Positions 1 to 9,469 of a stretch of 64,000 nt of DNA are shown piece by piece. Made by a program: the position numbers and the translations under genes. The notes under the pieces were generated by a model. The model did not search any database. It saw only the letters and a program-made list of their open reading frames with translations, and was not told the origin of the DNA. Every line of letters begins with the position of its first letter. The first letter of the stretch is position 1. This DNA comes from Salinibacterium sp. UTAS2018 (GTDB taxonomy: Bacteria; Actinomycetota; Actinomycetes; Actinomycetales; Microbacteriaceae), in NCBI RefSeq assembly GCF_004118935.1, contig NZ_CP035375.1:310001-374000 (forward strand). The letters run 5' to 3'.

Positions 1-1427
1 TGATGGGCATGCTTAAGAAGAGCGACAACACCGTGTCCCGTCGTCAAGAGATCGGCCGTGGCCTGCGCCTCGCCGTCGACCAGCATGGCGAACGCATGGA
101 CAACCCCGCCACGGTGCACAACATCAACAAGCTGACGGTGGTCACCGACGAGTCGTATACCGATTTCGTTGCAGGGCTCCAGAAAGAGATAGCCGAATCG
201 CTTGCGGCGCGGCCGCGCAAGGCCAGCGTCAAGTTCTTCATCGGCAAGACCATCACGACACTGTCCGGTGAATCTCCGGTTGAGGAGGCCGTGGCGCAAG
301 CTCTCTACAAGTACCTGATCAAGAACGACTACCTCAACGACGATGACACTGTCTCTGACGCATATATGCAGGCAAAAGAGTCTGGGACGCTCGCAGAGCC
401 TACCTCCGAGGTGCTGCGACCCGTCATTGATTTCTGCTGGCCGCTCGTGGACGCGCTCTATCTTGACGTGTCGATGATCGGCGAGGACGCACGCAAGCCG
501 AAGAAGATCCCGCTCAACGACGCCAACTTCGCCAAGAAAGAGTTCCAGGAGCTCTGGGGCCGCATCAACCATAGGGCGGTCTATCAGGTCGAGTTCGACT
601 CAGCGGAACTGATTCAGAAGGCCGTCGGCCACCTCGACAAACACCTGAACGTCGCCGCGATGCAGTACATCGTCCAGACGGGGCAGCAGCGCGATGAGCT
701 TGAGGCAGCTGACCTGACGAGCGGTTCCGGATTCGCAGTGTCGACTACGCAGACTCACACCGAGACGGTGAGCGCGGGCTCACAGGTGAAGTACGACCTG
801 TTGGGCGAGATTACGGAGAAGACCCAGCTCACCCGCCGCACAGTCGCCGCGATTCTGAGAGGCGTGGCACCGGGCACGTTCGGGAAGTTCCGATTAAATC
901 CTGAGCAGTTCATCACGGAGGCTGCGCGGCTGATCAACGAGCAGAAAGCGACTGTCATCGTCGAACACCTGGCGTACGACACGCTAGAGGACCGGTTCGA
1001 CTCGGCGATCTTCACCGAGAATCAAACCGCGCAGGACTTCCGCAAGGCGGGCGCCAAGCTCAAGAAACACGTCTACGACTTCGTGGTGACGGACTCGAAG
1101 ATTGAGCGAGCGTTCGTCACGGAACTGGACACCAGTACGGAGGTCGCTGTTTACGCGAAGCTTCCACGCGGGTTCTTCATCCCGACCCCTGTCGGTGATT
1201 ACAATCCGGACTGGGCGATCGCGTTCACAGAAGGCAGCGTCAAGCACGTCTACTTTGTGGCTGAAACCAAAGGCTCTCTTTCGACCCTTCAGCTCAAGGG
1301 CATGGAGGACGCCAAGATCGAGTGTGCTCGGAAGTTCTTCGCGTCTCTCAACGCCAAGAACGGTAAGGACGTCAAGTACGACGTCGTCACTGACTACACC
1401 GAGCTGATGCAGCTCGTCAGCGCCTAG
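1..1427 (+). CDS. Type III restriction endonuclease Res subunit, C-terminal part (cut by window edge)
   Basis: This is the C-terminal part of the ATP-dependent restriction subunit of a type III restriction-modification system, which translocates on DNA and cuts near its recognition site with the Mod methylase. The frame is open to the left edge, so the true start is outside the window. The visible part opens with a helicase motif VI-like stretch (RRQEIGRGLRLAVDQ). It ends in the endonuclease domain typical of Res: a PDWA block (D403, counted from the first in-window ATG), then VAETKG with E421 and K423, giving the PD-(D/E)XK pattern. The mod gene is expected upstream, outside the window. The stop codon runs into the ribosome binding site of the next gene, suggesting one operon. 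Confidence 0.9.
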   Translation, partial: MGMLKKSDNTVSRRQEIGRGLRLAVDQHGERMDNPATVHNINKLTVVTDESYTDFVAGLQKEIAESLAARPRKASVKFFIGKTITTLSGESPVEEAVAQALYKYLIKNDYLNDDDTVSDAYMQAKESGTLAEPTSEVLRPVIDFCWPLVDALYLDVSMIGEDARKPKKIPLNDANFAKKEFQELWGRINHRAVYQVEFDSAELIQKAVGHLDKHLNVAAMQYIVQTGQQRDELEAADLTSGSGFAVSTTQTHTETVSAGSQVKYDLLGEITEKTQLTRRTVAAILRGVAPGTFGKFRLNPEQFITEAARLINEQKATVIVEHLAYDTLEDRFDSAIFTENQTAQDFRKAGAKLKKHVYDFVVTDSKIERAFVTELDTSTEVAVYAKLPRGFFIPTPVGDYNPDWAIAFTEGSVKHVYFVAETKGSLSTLQLKGMEDAKIECARKFFASLNAKNGKDVKYDVVTDYTELMQLVSA

Positions 1428-1438
1428 GAGAAGACTCG

Positions 1439-3193
1439 ATGTCGTTCCAGACCCCGCGCAGTATTGAAGAGATGCTCACCGCGATTCATAAGCGGGACTA
1501 TCTGATGCCCGCGATCCAGCGCGAGTTCGTCTGGGGTACCGGCCAGATCGTGCAGCTCTTCGACAGCCTGATGCGGGGCTACCCGGTCGGCTCATTCCTG
1601 CTCTGGGACGTGCAACCTGAGACAGCACAGTCATACACCTTCTACGAGTTTCTGACGAACTTCCACGAGCGAGATAACCCCTACGCCGACAAAGCCACGG
1701 TCGTATCTGGTCGCGGGACGACCGCGGTACTCGACGGACAGCAGCGGCTCACCTCGCTGAACATTGCTCTTTACGGGAGCTACGCAGAGAAGAAGAAGTA
1801 TGCGTGGTGGAACAGCACTGATGCGTTCCCTGTCAAGAGGCTGTACCTCAACCTCGCTGAGGATCCGGCCGATGAAGAGCTGGGTCTGAAGTACGACCTG
1901 CGGTTCCTCAGTGACAAAGAAGCCGTTGCTAAGAACGGCGAAGAAGGCATGTGGTTCCGCGTCGGAGCGGTGCTTGACCTCGCTAACTCCGGCCCGGCCA
2001 TCATGAAGGAGCTTTCCGCGCGGCGCATCGTTGACCAGGCTTCGGCATTCCAACGACTGTACGATCTGTACGAGGCTGTCCGGGTACTGAAGCCGATGAA
2101 TTACTTCCTCGTCACGGATCAGGACCCCGACAAGGTGCTGGAGATTTTCGTCCGTATCAACAGTGGTGGTACGACCCTGTCGTACTCCGACCTGCTGCTC
2201 TCGATGGCGACGAACCAGTGGAAGGAACTCGACGCTCGCGAAGAAGTCCGCTCGCTGGTCAGTGAGATGAACAGCAACGCCGGGCGCCAGTTCTCTTTTT
2301 CCAAGGACGTCGTCTTGAAAACGGCTCTGACCGTTGCAGGCGTCGACGTTCGATTCAAGGTCGCGAACTTCACCCAGGCAAACATGTCCAAGGTGGAAGC
2401 CGCATGGCCTGAGATTGAAGGAGCGCTGCTGCGCGCCGCGACCTTGCTTCAGCAATATGGGTTCAATGAACGCAATCTCACCGCGAACAGCGTCATCATC
2501 CCTATCGCTCACTATCTCCATTTGCGGGGCGCAGGAGACTCGTACCTTGATTCGACCGCCGACGCTGCCGATCGACTTGCGCTCCAGGGCTGGGTGACTC
2601 GCTCGCTGATCAAACGCGGAATCTGGGGATCCGGACTCGACTCCACCTTGATGCGTATCCGCGACGCCCTCATTGCGAATGCGTCAGGCTCCTTCCCCGT
2701 CGCCGAGATCGAAGCTGCTATGGCCTCGGTCGGCAAGGGGCTCGCATTCGATGCGTCTGAGATTGACGAGTTGCTCAACCTCAAGTACGCCGGACAGCGC
2801 ACCTTCGCCGTTCTCTCCGTTTTGTATCCGGGACTCGATCTTGGCAAGAAGTTCCATGAGGACCACATTTTCCCGAAGTCGCGATTCACGAAAAAGAAAC
2901 TTCGCGCGGCAGGTATCCCAGAGACGCAGATCGACGACTATATCGCGGCTTTCGACCTGCTGCCGAACCTTCAGCTACTTGCAGGAACAGCCAACATTGA
3001 GAAGCAAGACGCACTGCCGGAGGATTGGGTCGCTGCAGCCTTCCCGAATGAAGTGAGGCGCAAGACCTACCTTGACGAGAACGATCTCGACGGCCTTCCT
3101 CTTGACCTCTCGGACTTCTTGACGTTTTTTGAACAGCGGAAGTCGCGCGTGCGGGACCGGCTTTACAAGGCGCTTGGAGCCACAGCTCCGTGA
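1439..3193 (+). CDS. DUF262/DUF1524 protein, GmrSD-like
   Basis: The N-terminal DUF262 domain is ParB-like and shows AIQREFVW near residue 25 and the signature DGQQRLTSL near residue 100. The C-terminal part has an HNH-like DUF1524 motif, HEDHIFPKS, beginning at H473. This is the single-chain GmrSD arrangement. GmrSD enzymes are type IV restriction systems that use nucleotides to cut modified phage DNA. At 584 residues the length fits the fused family. An AGGAGAAG site overlapping the upstream stop precedes the ATG by a normal distance. Position directly behind the type III Res gene suggests co-transcription and a shared defence role. The activity on modified DNA is inferred from the family. 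Confidence 0.85.
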   Translation: MSFQTPRSIEEMLTAIHKRDYLMPAIQREFVWGTGQIVQLFDSLMRGYPVGSFLLWDVQPETAQSYTFYEFLTNFHERDNPYADKATVVSGRGTTAVLDGQQRLTSLNIALYGSYAEKKKYAWWNSTDAFPVKRLYLNLAEDPADEELGLKYDLRFLSDKEAVAKNGEEGMWFRVGAVLDLANSGPAIMKELSARRIVDQASAFQRLYDLYEAVRVLKPMNYFLVTDQDPDKVLEIFVRINSGGTTLSYSDLLLSMATNQWKELDAREEVRSLVSEMNSNAGRQFSFSKDVVLKTALTVAGVDVRFKVANFTQANMSKVEAAWPEIEGALLRAATLLQQYGFNERNLTANSVIIPIAHYLHLRGAGDSYLDSTADAADRLALQGWVTRSLIKRGIWGSGLDSTLMRIRDALIANASGSFPVAEIEAAMASVGKGLAFDASEIDELLNLKYAGQRTFAVLSVLYPGLDLGKKFHEDHIFPKSRFTKKKLRAAGIPETQIDDYIAAFDLLPNLQLLAGTANIEKQDALPEDWVAAAFPNEVRRKTYLDENDLDGLPLDLSDFLTFFEQRKSRVRDRLYKALGATAP

Positions 3194-4005
3194 CTGAGAG
3201 TTACAGCCAACGCGACACTCGGGAGACGCCGGAACAGGCGAGGTATGGCGAACATCTCCTCTTGACCGAAGTCGCCACGCGGCTCGGCGGGGTGAAAAGG
3301 CGAGTCGAGTCATTGCCCACACCGCCCGGGAACTCAGTCCTTGGCCGGATTGACGCACTGACGACTCCGTTTAATACCTCTGAGATGGTCCAGATGTACT
3401 TGGCGGTCGCGATCGACAACCTGTGGACGCTTCATCGTTACGTCCGCAAGGTGAAAGAGATCCCGATGGTCGCGGCCTATTCTTTGATCCGGTCAGCAGT
3501 TGAGTCAACGTCTTACGGAATCTGGATTCTCAACGGATATGGCAATGATGTTCGGGCGCAGCGATCCCTCCGTGTCACTCTTAACGATTTTCAACAACAC
3601 GCCGCGCTCCAGAACGCTTTTGGCTCATACGAATTTGACGTGCCCGATCTTGAGCAGATGATCCGCGACGCGAACACGAAGCTGCGAGGGCTTCAGACCG
3701 AAGCGATCGACGATCAGCTCCAATCGACGGGGATCATCAACGCTGTAGACGGATTCGTGGGGGAGCGGCGTTTCTTCAGTGGGATACAAGTCTGGAGGGC
3801 CACGAGTGGCTTGAGTCACGCGAGTCAACTGGCGCTTTCCGTGCTGCTCGAGCGGGCGCCGGATGGGACGCGAACGTCCCGCATGACGTTCGTAGCCGGA
3901 TTCGCCCTGACCGCCATCGAGAATATCGAGCACCTGCTAGATCGCGTCGTCGAACTGTCACAGCCATTTCCAACAAAAAGGTCCGAATCGGTTCGCTCGG
4001 ACTAG
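3190..4005 (+). CDS. Hypothetical protein in the restriction operon
   Basis: I do not recognise this 271-residue protein. The GTG start overlaps the upstream TGA by four bases (GTGA), so it is very likely translationally coupled to the GmrSD-like gene. The sequence looks mostly helical and soluble, with a weakly hydrophobic central stretch and no signal peptide. It has no obvious catalytic motif. A short RAT/SGLSHAS segment near residue 205 resembles helical bundles seen in some abortive-infection or HEPN-like proteins, but the RX4-6H motif is not clear, so I do not assign it. The tight coupling argues for a partner or regulator of the restriction genes. It is the last gene before a non-coding stretch in front of the relaxase. 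Confidence 0.75.
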   Translation: MTESYSQRDTRETPEQARYGEHLLLTEVATRLGGVKRRVESLPTPPGNSVLGRIDALTTPFNTSEMVQMYLAVAIDNLWTLHRYVRKVKEIPMVAAYSLIRSAVESTSYGIWILNGYGNDVRAQRSLRVTLNDFQQHAALQNAFGSYEFDVPDLEQMIRDANTKLRGLQTEAIDDQLQSTGIINAVDGFVGERRFFSGIQVWRATSGLSHASQLALSVLLERAPDGTRTSRMTFVAGFALTAIENIEHLLDRVVELSQPFPTKRSESVRSD

Positions 4006-4303
4006 AGGCCTGCGCGAAGCAAGTCGAAGCTGTCGGTATTGCGCGTCTAACTCAGACTCGGGGTTCCAGACACGGCAAGCGGCTCCGAAATTGATCAATA
4101 CGCGGTTGCGTGCCGCTACGAAGGATGACTGCTCTCCAGGCATCCTAGCTTGTTGGACCCGACCACGTAGTTCCCGCTTTCCGCAGCGCCTGCCGAGCCT
4201 CCACGCGTCTTGCAGATCGAGGTCGCGACCACTCGCGTGTGACTGCTGAAGTCACCGATCGTGCTTGTTCACCTCCTCCTTGATAGAGGGAAGGTGAGCT
4301 GCG
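4006..4303. other. Non-coding region upstream of the relaxase, candidate oriT
   Basis: About 300 bases hold no credible gene; the minus-strand open frame here is a high-GC shadow of the relaxase start. The stretch contains a perfect 6-bp inverted repeat with a 5-nt loop (GTGACT/AGTCAC) at 4239-4255. A second imperfect repeat lies around CACCTCC at 4270 and GGAAGGTG at 4290. Origins of transfer usually sit next to the relaxase gene and carry such repeats, so this is the best oriT candidate in the window. No nick-site consensus was recognised. Confidence 0.35.
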
Positions 4304-7300
4304 GTGACGGTGTCGATGCGGGTGATGTCGGCTGGCGACGGCTACAAGTACCTGCTGCGCACAGTGGCGGCTGGTGACGGCGACCGGGACCTTTCGACCC
4401 CGTTGACGAGGTATTACAACGCGGACGGCACGCCGCCGGGACGCTGGATGGGCAGCGGCCTCCCAACGCTCGGAAGCGGGCAACTCCGCGACAGCGATGA
4501 AGTTACCGAGGCGCAGCTCCAACTGCTGATCGGAATGGGGCGTGACCCTCTCACAGGTGCCCCGCTGGGGCGTGCGTACCCGGCTTACAAGTCCGTGACT
4601 CAGCGCGTTGAGGAGCGAGTCGGAACGCTCGATCCCAAGCTGGGGCCGACCGCTCGGGGCCGAGCAGTCGCGGCGATCGAGGCCGCGGAATCCGAGCGTG
4701 GCACACGACGAGCAGTGGCCGGATACGACTTCACCTTCTCCATCCCGAAATCCGCCTCCGTGCTGTGGGCAGTCGCTGAGGCAGGAACGCAATCACTCAT
4801 CGTCAACGCACATCACGCGGCGGTTGCAGAAGTGGTTGCGTTCATGGAGCGCGAGGTTGCAGCCACTCGCGCCGGTGCAACCCCTGGGGATGGTGCCGTT
4901 GCGCAGGTCGAGGTGCGTGGGCTGATCGCGACAGCCTATGACCACTACGACTCGCGCGCGGGTGACCCCCACCTGCATACGCACGTCGTGATCAGCAACA
5001 AGGTGCAGACCGTGCTCGACAACAAGTGGCGAAGCCTGGACGGGCGCCCCCTCCACGCTGCAACGGTGGCGCTCTCCGAGTTCCACGAAGCGGTGTTCGC
5101 GGATCACCTCACGCGGCTCTTCGGTGTTGAGTGGGAAACGCGTGATCGCGGACGAGACCGCAACGCGGCATGGGCTATCGCGAAGGTCCCTGAACAACTC
5201 GTGTCCGAGTTCTCGTCGCGTTCGCGGCATATCAACGAGGAGAAGGATCGGCTCATCGCCGCGTACGTGGAGAAGCACGGCAGACAACCCTCCCGCACGA
5301 CGATCATCAAGCTGCGTGCCCAGGCGACACTCGCCACACGACCGGAGAAAGAGATCCATTCCCTCGCCGAACTCACCACTGAATGGAGGCATCGGGCGGG
5401 CAAGATCCTCGGTGTCGATGCAACGCGCTGGGCACGCGAGGTCACGGCGAATGAGGCGCCGTTGCTCCTGCGCGCTGATGATGTGCCGCTTGACGTAGTT
5501 CGTGGGCTGGGACAGAGCGTCGTGGCCACAGTCGGAGAAAAGCGTTCCACTTGGCGCCGCTGGAACCTCACCGCCGAAGCTGCCCGGCAAACGATGAAGT
5601 ACCGTTTCGCCAGCACACGCGATCGCGAAGCGATCATCGGCATGGTTGTCGACGCTGCCGAGGCCGTGTCGATTCGGCTCACGCCGCCCGAACTGGCATC
5701 CAGCCCTGCCATCTTTCGCAGGAGCGATGAATCGTCGGTGTTCCGGCCGAAGAACTCCACGGTGTTCTCGTCGGGTGAGCTGCTCGACGCCGAGGAGCGC
5801 CTGCTTCGACTCGCTCACACAACGACGGGCCCAACCGTCTCGCTGGAGACGGTCGAACGCATCGTGCGGAAGCCTGACCGTGCGGGATTGGTACTGGGCG
5901 AGGACCAAGCATCCGCGCTGATGGAGATCGCGGTGTCCGGTCGCATCGTCGATCTGCTTGTCGGCCCCGCTGGTGCCGGGAAAACGACCGCGATGAACGC
6001 GCTGCGCCGAGCGTGGGAGAAGGAACACGGCCAAGGATCTGTCGTTGGACTTGCGCCATCTTCGAGTGCGGCACATGTACTCGCTGAGGATCTCGGGATC
6101 ACAACCGAGAACACAGCGAAGTGGTGGCAGAACCACCTCCAATCCGGAGCGAGCTTCCAACCGGGTCAGCTCGTCATCGTCGATGAAGCGTCCCTCGCGG
6201 GGACGCTCTCGCTGGACCGAGTCACCCAGCTCGCTGCTAAGGCCAGGGCAAAGGTGCTCCTTGTCGGTGACTACGCACAGCTCCAGGCGGTCGACGCGGG
6301 CGGCGCATTCGGGCTGCTCACACATGACCGCGATGACGTTCCCGAACTCGTTGACGTTCACCGCTTCACGCACGACTGGGAAAAGCGTGCGTCTCTCGAC
6401 CTCAGACATGGTCACACCGAAGTCATCGACACCTACGATGCGCACAATCGAATCGTTGACGGTGACACCGAAAGCGTGATTGATGCCGCCTACGCCGCAT
6501 GGCGCGCCGATCTCGTCGCGGGGCGCGCGACGGTTCTCGTCTCAGACTCCAACGAATCCGTGACAGCGCTCAACAACCGCGCACGGACCGATCTGATCCT
6601 CGACGGCACCGTCTGGGGGGCGCGCGAATCGGAGCTGCACGATGGGACACATGCGGCTTGCGGTGACATCGTGATCACGCGCCGCAATGACCGCCGTCTG
6701 CTGGCCGGACACGGCTGGGTGCGTAACGGGGACCGCTGGAGCGTCGTCGATGCCCGACGCGATGGATCGATGCTCGTTCGACGCGCGGGAGGTTCGTGGG
6801 GGTCCAGCGTCCTTCTACCAGCTGACTACGTCGCGGAGCACGTCGAACTCGGCTACGCGGTCACCTCCTTCCGCGCGCAAGGCCTCACGACCGGAACGGC
6901 ACACGTGCTCGTCGACTCGACCATGTCCCGGGAGACCTTCTACGTTGCGATGACACGGGGCCGTGATGCCAACGTCGCCTACGTCGCAGTCGACAAGCCC
7001 GACCCATCCCACGATGGTCCACATCCTGGTGAGAACGATGAAGTCACCGGCCGCAGCGTTCTCACCGGAGTGCTCCAGCACGTCGGTGCCGAACTTTCCG
7101 CGCATGAAACGATCGCCGTTGAACAAGAGTCCTGGGGAACGATCGCGCAGCTTGCCGCAGAATACGAGACGATCGCCTCGGCCGCGCAGCGCGACCGGTG
7201 GGCATCCCTAGTGCGAGCGTCCGGCCTCAGTGCTGAAGATGCTGAAGAGGTTGTTGGCTCGGATGCGTTTGGTCCGTTGACTGCGGAACTACGCCGAGCC

Positions 7301-7861
7301 GAAGCCAACCACCATGACCTGGCCAACTTGCTCCGGCGTCTCGTCCGTGCGCGTGACTTTGGGGATGCGGACGACATCGCTGCCGTGATCCGCCACCGAC
7401 TTATCGCCGCCACCGCAAGGCCAGCTGGATCAGGGCGCACACGCAAGGCACCCAGGCTCATCGCGGGACTCGTGCCCGAAGCGATGGGGTCGGTCGCTGA
7501 TGACATGCGAAAGGCACTCGACGAACGTCATGGCCTCATCACGCAGCGAGCCGACACAGTGCTCGACAAAGATATTGCCGACGGCGTGCAATGGATCGCG
7601 CAGCTCGGTGAACCGCCCGCTGCCGCGTCGCGGCGTGAGGGTTGGCGGCTGGCAGCGCGCACAATCGCCGCGTATCGCGACCGGTACTCCGTCGCGACGC
7701 CGAGCCCGCTTGGGCTTCGACCCGAGGCCACGGCACAGCGAATCGATCACTCCAGGGCCGAAGCAGCGCTCAACGAGATCCGTCGGATGAACGCCGCGAC
7801 CAACGGGGTGCAGCCTTATCGGGAGCCGTCTCAGCGGACTTCGGAGGGACGGGTGCGCTGA
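4304..7861 (+). CDS. MobF-family conjugative relaxase with C-terminal helicase (TraA/TrwC type)
   Basis: This protein nicks oriT and unwinds the strand for conjugative transfer. The N-terminal TrwC relaxase domain starts with AGDGYKYLLR and GRWMGSG and carries the metal-binding histidine triad in DPHLHTHVVI, around residue 223. A RecD/TraI-like helicase follows, with Walker A VGPAGAGKTT near residue 555 and Walker B VIVDEAS near residue 625. A UvrD-C-like block (GYAVTSFRAQG) and the motif FYVAMTRGR come next. The length of 1185 is normal for actinobacterial elements. The GTG at 4304 is used; the ATG at 4316 is an alternative. Catalytic tyrosines are probably in the first 50 residues (YKY, RYY). 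It shows that the surrounding DNA is transferable. Confidence 0.93.
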   Translation: MTVSMRVMSAGDGYKYLLRTVAAGDGDRDLSTPLTRYYNADGTPPGRWMGSGLPTLGSGQLRDSDEVTEAQLQLLIGMGRDPLTGAPLGRAYPAYKSVTQRVEERVGTLDPKLGPTARGRAVAAIEAAESERGTRRAVAGYDFTFSIPKSASVLWAVAEAGTQSLIVNAHHAAVAEVVAFMEREVAATRAGATPGDGAVAQVEVRGLIATAYDHYDSRAGDPHLHTHVVISNKVQTVLDNKWRSLDGRPLHAATVALSEFHEAVFADHLTRLFGVEWETRDRGRDRNAAWAIAKVPEQLVSEFSSRSRHINEEKDRLIAAYVEKHGRQPSRTTIIKLRAQATLATRPEKEIHSLAELTTEWRHRAGKILGVDATRWAREVTANEAPLLLRADDVPLDVVRGLGQSVVATVGEKRSTWRRWNLTAEAARQTMKYRFASTRDREAIIGMVVDAAEAVSIRLTPPELASSPAIFRRSDESSVFRPKNSTVFSSGELLDAEERLLRLAHTTTGPTVSLETVERIVRKPDRAGLVLGEDQASALMEIAVSGRIVDLLVGPAGAGKTTAMNALRRAWEKEHGQGSVVGLAPSSSAAHVLAEDLGITTENTAKWWQNHLQSGASFQPGQLVIVDEASLAGTLSLDRVTQLAAKARAKVLLVGDYAQLQAVDAGGAFGLLTHDRDDVPELVDVHRFTHDWEKRASLDLRHGHTEVIDTYDAHNRIVDGDTESVIDAAYAAWRADLVAGRATVLVSDSNESVTALNNRARTDLILDGTVWGARESELHDGTHAACGDIVITRRNDRRLLAGHGWVRNGDRWSVVDARRDGSMLVRRAGGSWGSSVLLPADYVAEHVELGYAVTSFRAQGLTTGTAHVLVDSTMSRETFYVAMTRGRDANVAYVAVDKPDPSHDGPHPGENDEVTGRSVLTGVLQHVGAELSAHETIAVEQESWGTIAQLAAEYETIASAAQRDRWASLVRASGLSAEDAEEVVGSDAFGPLTAELRRAEANHHDLANLLRRLVRARDFGDADDIAAVIRHRLIAATARPAGSGRTRKAPRLIAGLVPEAMGSVADDMRKALDERHGLITQRADTVLDKDIADGVQWIAQLGEPPAAASRREGWRLAARTIAAYRDRYSVATPSPLGLRPEATAQRIDHSRAEAALNEIRRMNAATNGVQPYREPSQRTSEGRVR

Positions 7862-7926
7862 ACGCTGCCCAGTCGCGCCGGTACGCGCTCATACCGTCAA
7901 CAAGCCGCGCTGAGGAAGATGAGCGC

Positions 7927-8934
7927 TTACAGGCCGCGTGAATCGGGGGAGCGACGGTCACACGCTGCAGCGATGCGAAATGCTCGTGACAGCTCCGCGT
8001 TGTGGTCGTTGCTCTTGTCCTCGTCGGCGAGTCGAAGAACGTCTTCGGAACCTGTGAGCAAACGGGCGCGTCTGTCTTGAATAAGGATGTTGGAGCCGTA
8101 GCTGGCGGCACTCGTCACGGGGCCAGGAACCGCACCGACTGAGCGACCAAGCTCCACTGCTTCGTCGGCGACACGCAGCGATCCTGACCGCGCCCCCGCC
8201 TCAACGATCACCGTCGTCGAGGAAAGCGCGGCCATAATCCGGCCACGATCGAGAAAGCGCTGCCGTGTTGGCGCTACACCCGGTGCGACCTCAGAAACGA
8301 GGAGACCTTGTTGCTCAATACGCGCAAACAGATCCGCGTGTCCAGCAGGGTATGCGCGATCGACCCCACCCGCGAGGACTGCAATCGTTCTTCCACCGGT
8401 CGCCAGCACCGACTGGTGTGCGACTGCTTCGATACCGTAGGCACCGCCAGCGACAACGACACGGCCACTGAGCGCGAGGTCACTGGCGAGTTCAATCGCC
8501 ATGTGGTCTCCATACGCTGTGGAGGCACGCGCACCGGTGAGCGTGATGCGGTCGGCGAGAGGCGTAGCCAGCAGCGCAGTCTCGCCACACGTCCAAAGTG
8601 CATATGGTGTGCGTGCTCCGAGATCGTTGAGGGCGACTGGCCAATCCTTCTCACCCGGAATCAGGACCCGGAGGCCTTGTCGCTCGAAGGTCGCCATCTG
8701 TGTGGCCAAGGTGTCGGCGCTGCTCACAGTGTGTAAGCGTTCGCGCCATACTGCCGCTGCGATTTGGTCGAGGCCGGGCACCGCGCCGTCAGCATCAGCG
8801 AGGCGGAGCAGTTCTACAGCGCCGACTCGGCCAACGAGACGACCGGTCGACGGATCATTCGGTGCAGCCACGAGCGAGAGAACGGTACGCGCGCTCCGCT
8901 CGTCGTGTCCGAGGGAAGAGAGGGAAGTCATCAT
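7927..8934 (-). CDS. dprA: DprA/Smf-like DNA-processing protein
   Basis: DprA proteins bind single-stranded DNA through a Rossmann-like fold and load RecA during natural transformation. The fold is visible here as ITLTGARASTAYG, VVVAGGAYGIEAVAH, TIAVLAGGVDRAYPAGH and VIVEAGARSGSLRVA, which are canonical DprA blocks. The protein has 335 residues. The C-terminus beyond about residue 310 does not look like the usual winged-helix extension. It lies in the mobile element beside the relaxase and reads against it, so it is likely a plasmid or element version rather than the chromosomal competence gene. Such copies may act on incoming single strands after conjugation; that role is inference. Two adjacent ATG codons are possible starts. 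Confidence 0.88.
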   Translation of the reverse strand: MMTSLSSLGHDERSARTVLSLVAAPNDPSTGRLVGRVGAVELLRLADADGAVPGLDQIAAAVWRERLHTVSSADTLATQMATFERQGLRVLIPGEKDWPVALNDLGARTPYALWTCGETALLATPLADRITLTGARASTAYGDHMAIELASDLALSGRVVVAGGAYGIEAVAHQSVLATGGRTIAVLAGGVDRAYPAGHADLFARIEQQGLLVSEVAPGVAPTRQRFLDRGRIMAALSSTTVIVEAGARSGSLRVADEAVELGRSVGAVPGPVTSAASYGSNILIQDRRARLLTGSEDVLRLADEDKSNDHNAELSRAFRIAAACDRRSPDSRGL

Positions 8935-9121
8935 CGGGCTCCTTCACAGCCAGTCATCACCGTGCAGGTGCGTAGCACCGCCCTTTCCTATGTCGTTGGT
9001 TCGGCGTACCCTTGCAATCAGGCGACACACTCAATGTTCGCCATCGCCCACGCGATGGCATGACGGCCCTAGGGCAGTCCTCCAAGGTTCAACGTTGCCG
9101 AGCCATGAGAGGACCGTTGTC

Positions 9122-9469
9122 ATGTTTCGAATCATCTGGGTTATCAGCATCCACCTCCGCAACTTCATGCGCAGGTTCATGCCCACCAACATCCTGCTCG
9201 ACGCGATTCGCACCCGCCGCGGGCTCAAGTGGGGCGTGCCCGCGATGCTCCTCGCCATTCCGTATCTCTTCGCCGCGAGTACCTGTACGGCTCTGATCGA
9301 AGGGGGAGCGTCCCGCTTGCTCTACGTCGTTGCTCTTGTCTGCATCTGGAACGCACTCAAGTTCATCGCGATCGGTCCCGTATCGGTCGTGCTGTTGCTC
9401 CTATGCAAACGTTCTGAGCGACTATCAATGCGACTCCGGCCTCTATCGACTGTCGCGGAAGCGCTCTAG
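9122..9469 (+). CDS. Small integral membrane protein of actinobacterial mobile elements
   Basis: This 115-residue protein has a basic N-terminus (HLRNFMRRFMPTN, then IRTRRGLKWG) and two clear hydrophobic segments: VPAMLLAIPYLFAASTCTALI, and LLYVVALVCIWNALKFIAIG running on into PVSVVLLLL. From memory, related small proteins occur near relaxase genes in actinobacterial plasmids and elements, and are sometimes labelled sulfate permease without evidence. Function is unknown. The coding sequence enters a 224-bp tandem duplication at base 9250, so the last two thirds of the gene are duplicated downstream and its C-terminus (after CKRSERLS) may be altered relative to the family. ATG at 9122 was chosen because homology-like sequence begins there. 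Confidence 0.65.
   Translation: MFRIIWVISIHLRNFMRRFMPTNILLDAIRTRRGLKWGVPAMLLAIPYLFAASTCTALIEGGASRLLYVVALVCIWNALKFIAIGPVSVVLLLLCKRSERLSMRLRPLSTVAEAL

Noticed and set aside
4793..6445. Long minus-strand open frame inside the relaxase gene
   Set aside because: It is a shadow of high-GC coding on the plus strand, with no motif and no ribosome binding site, fully covered by the clear MobF relaxase.
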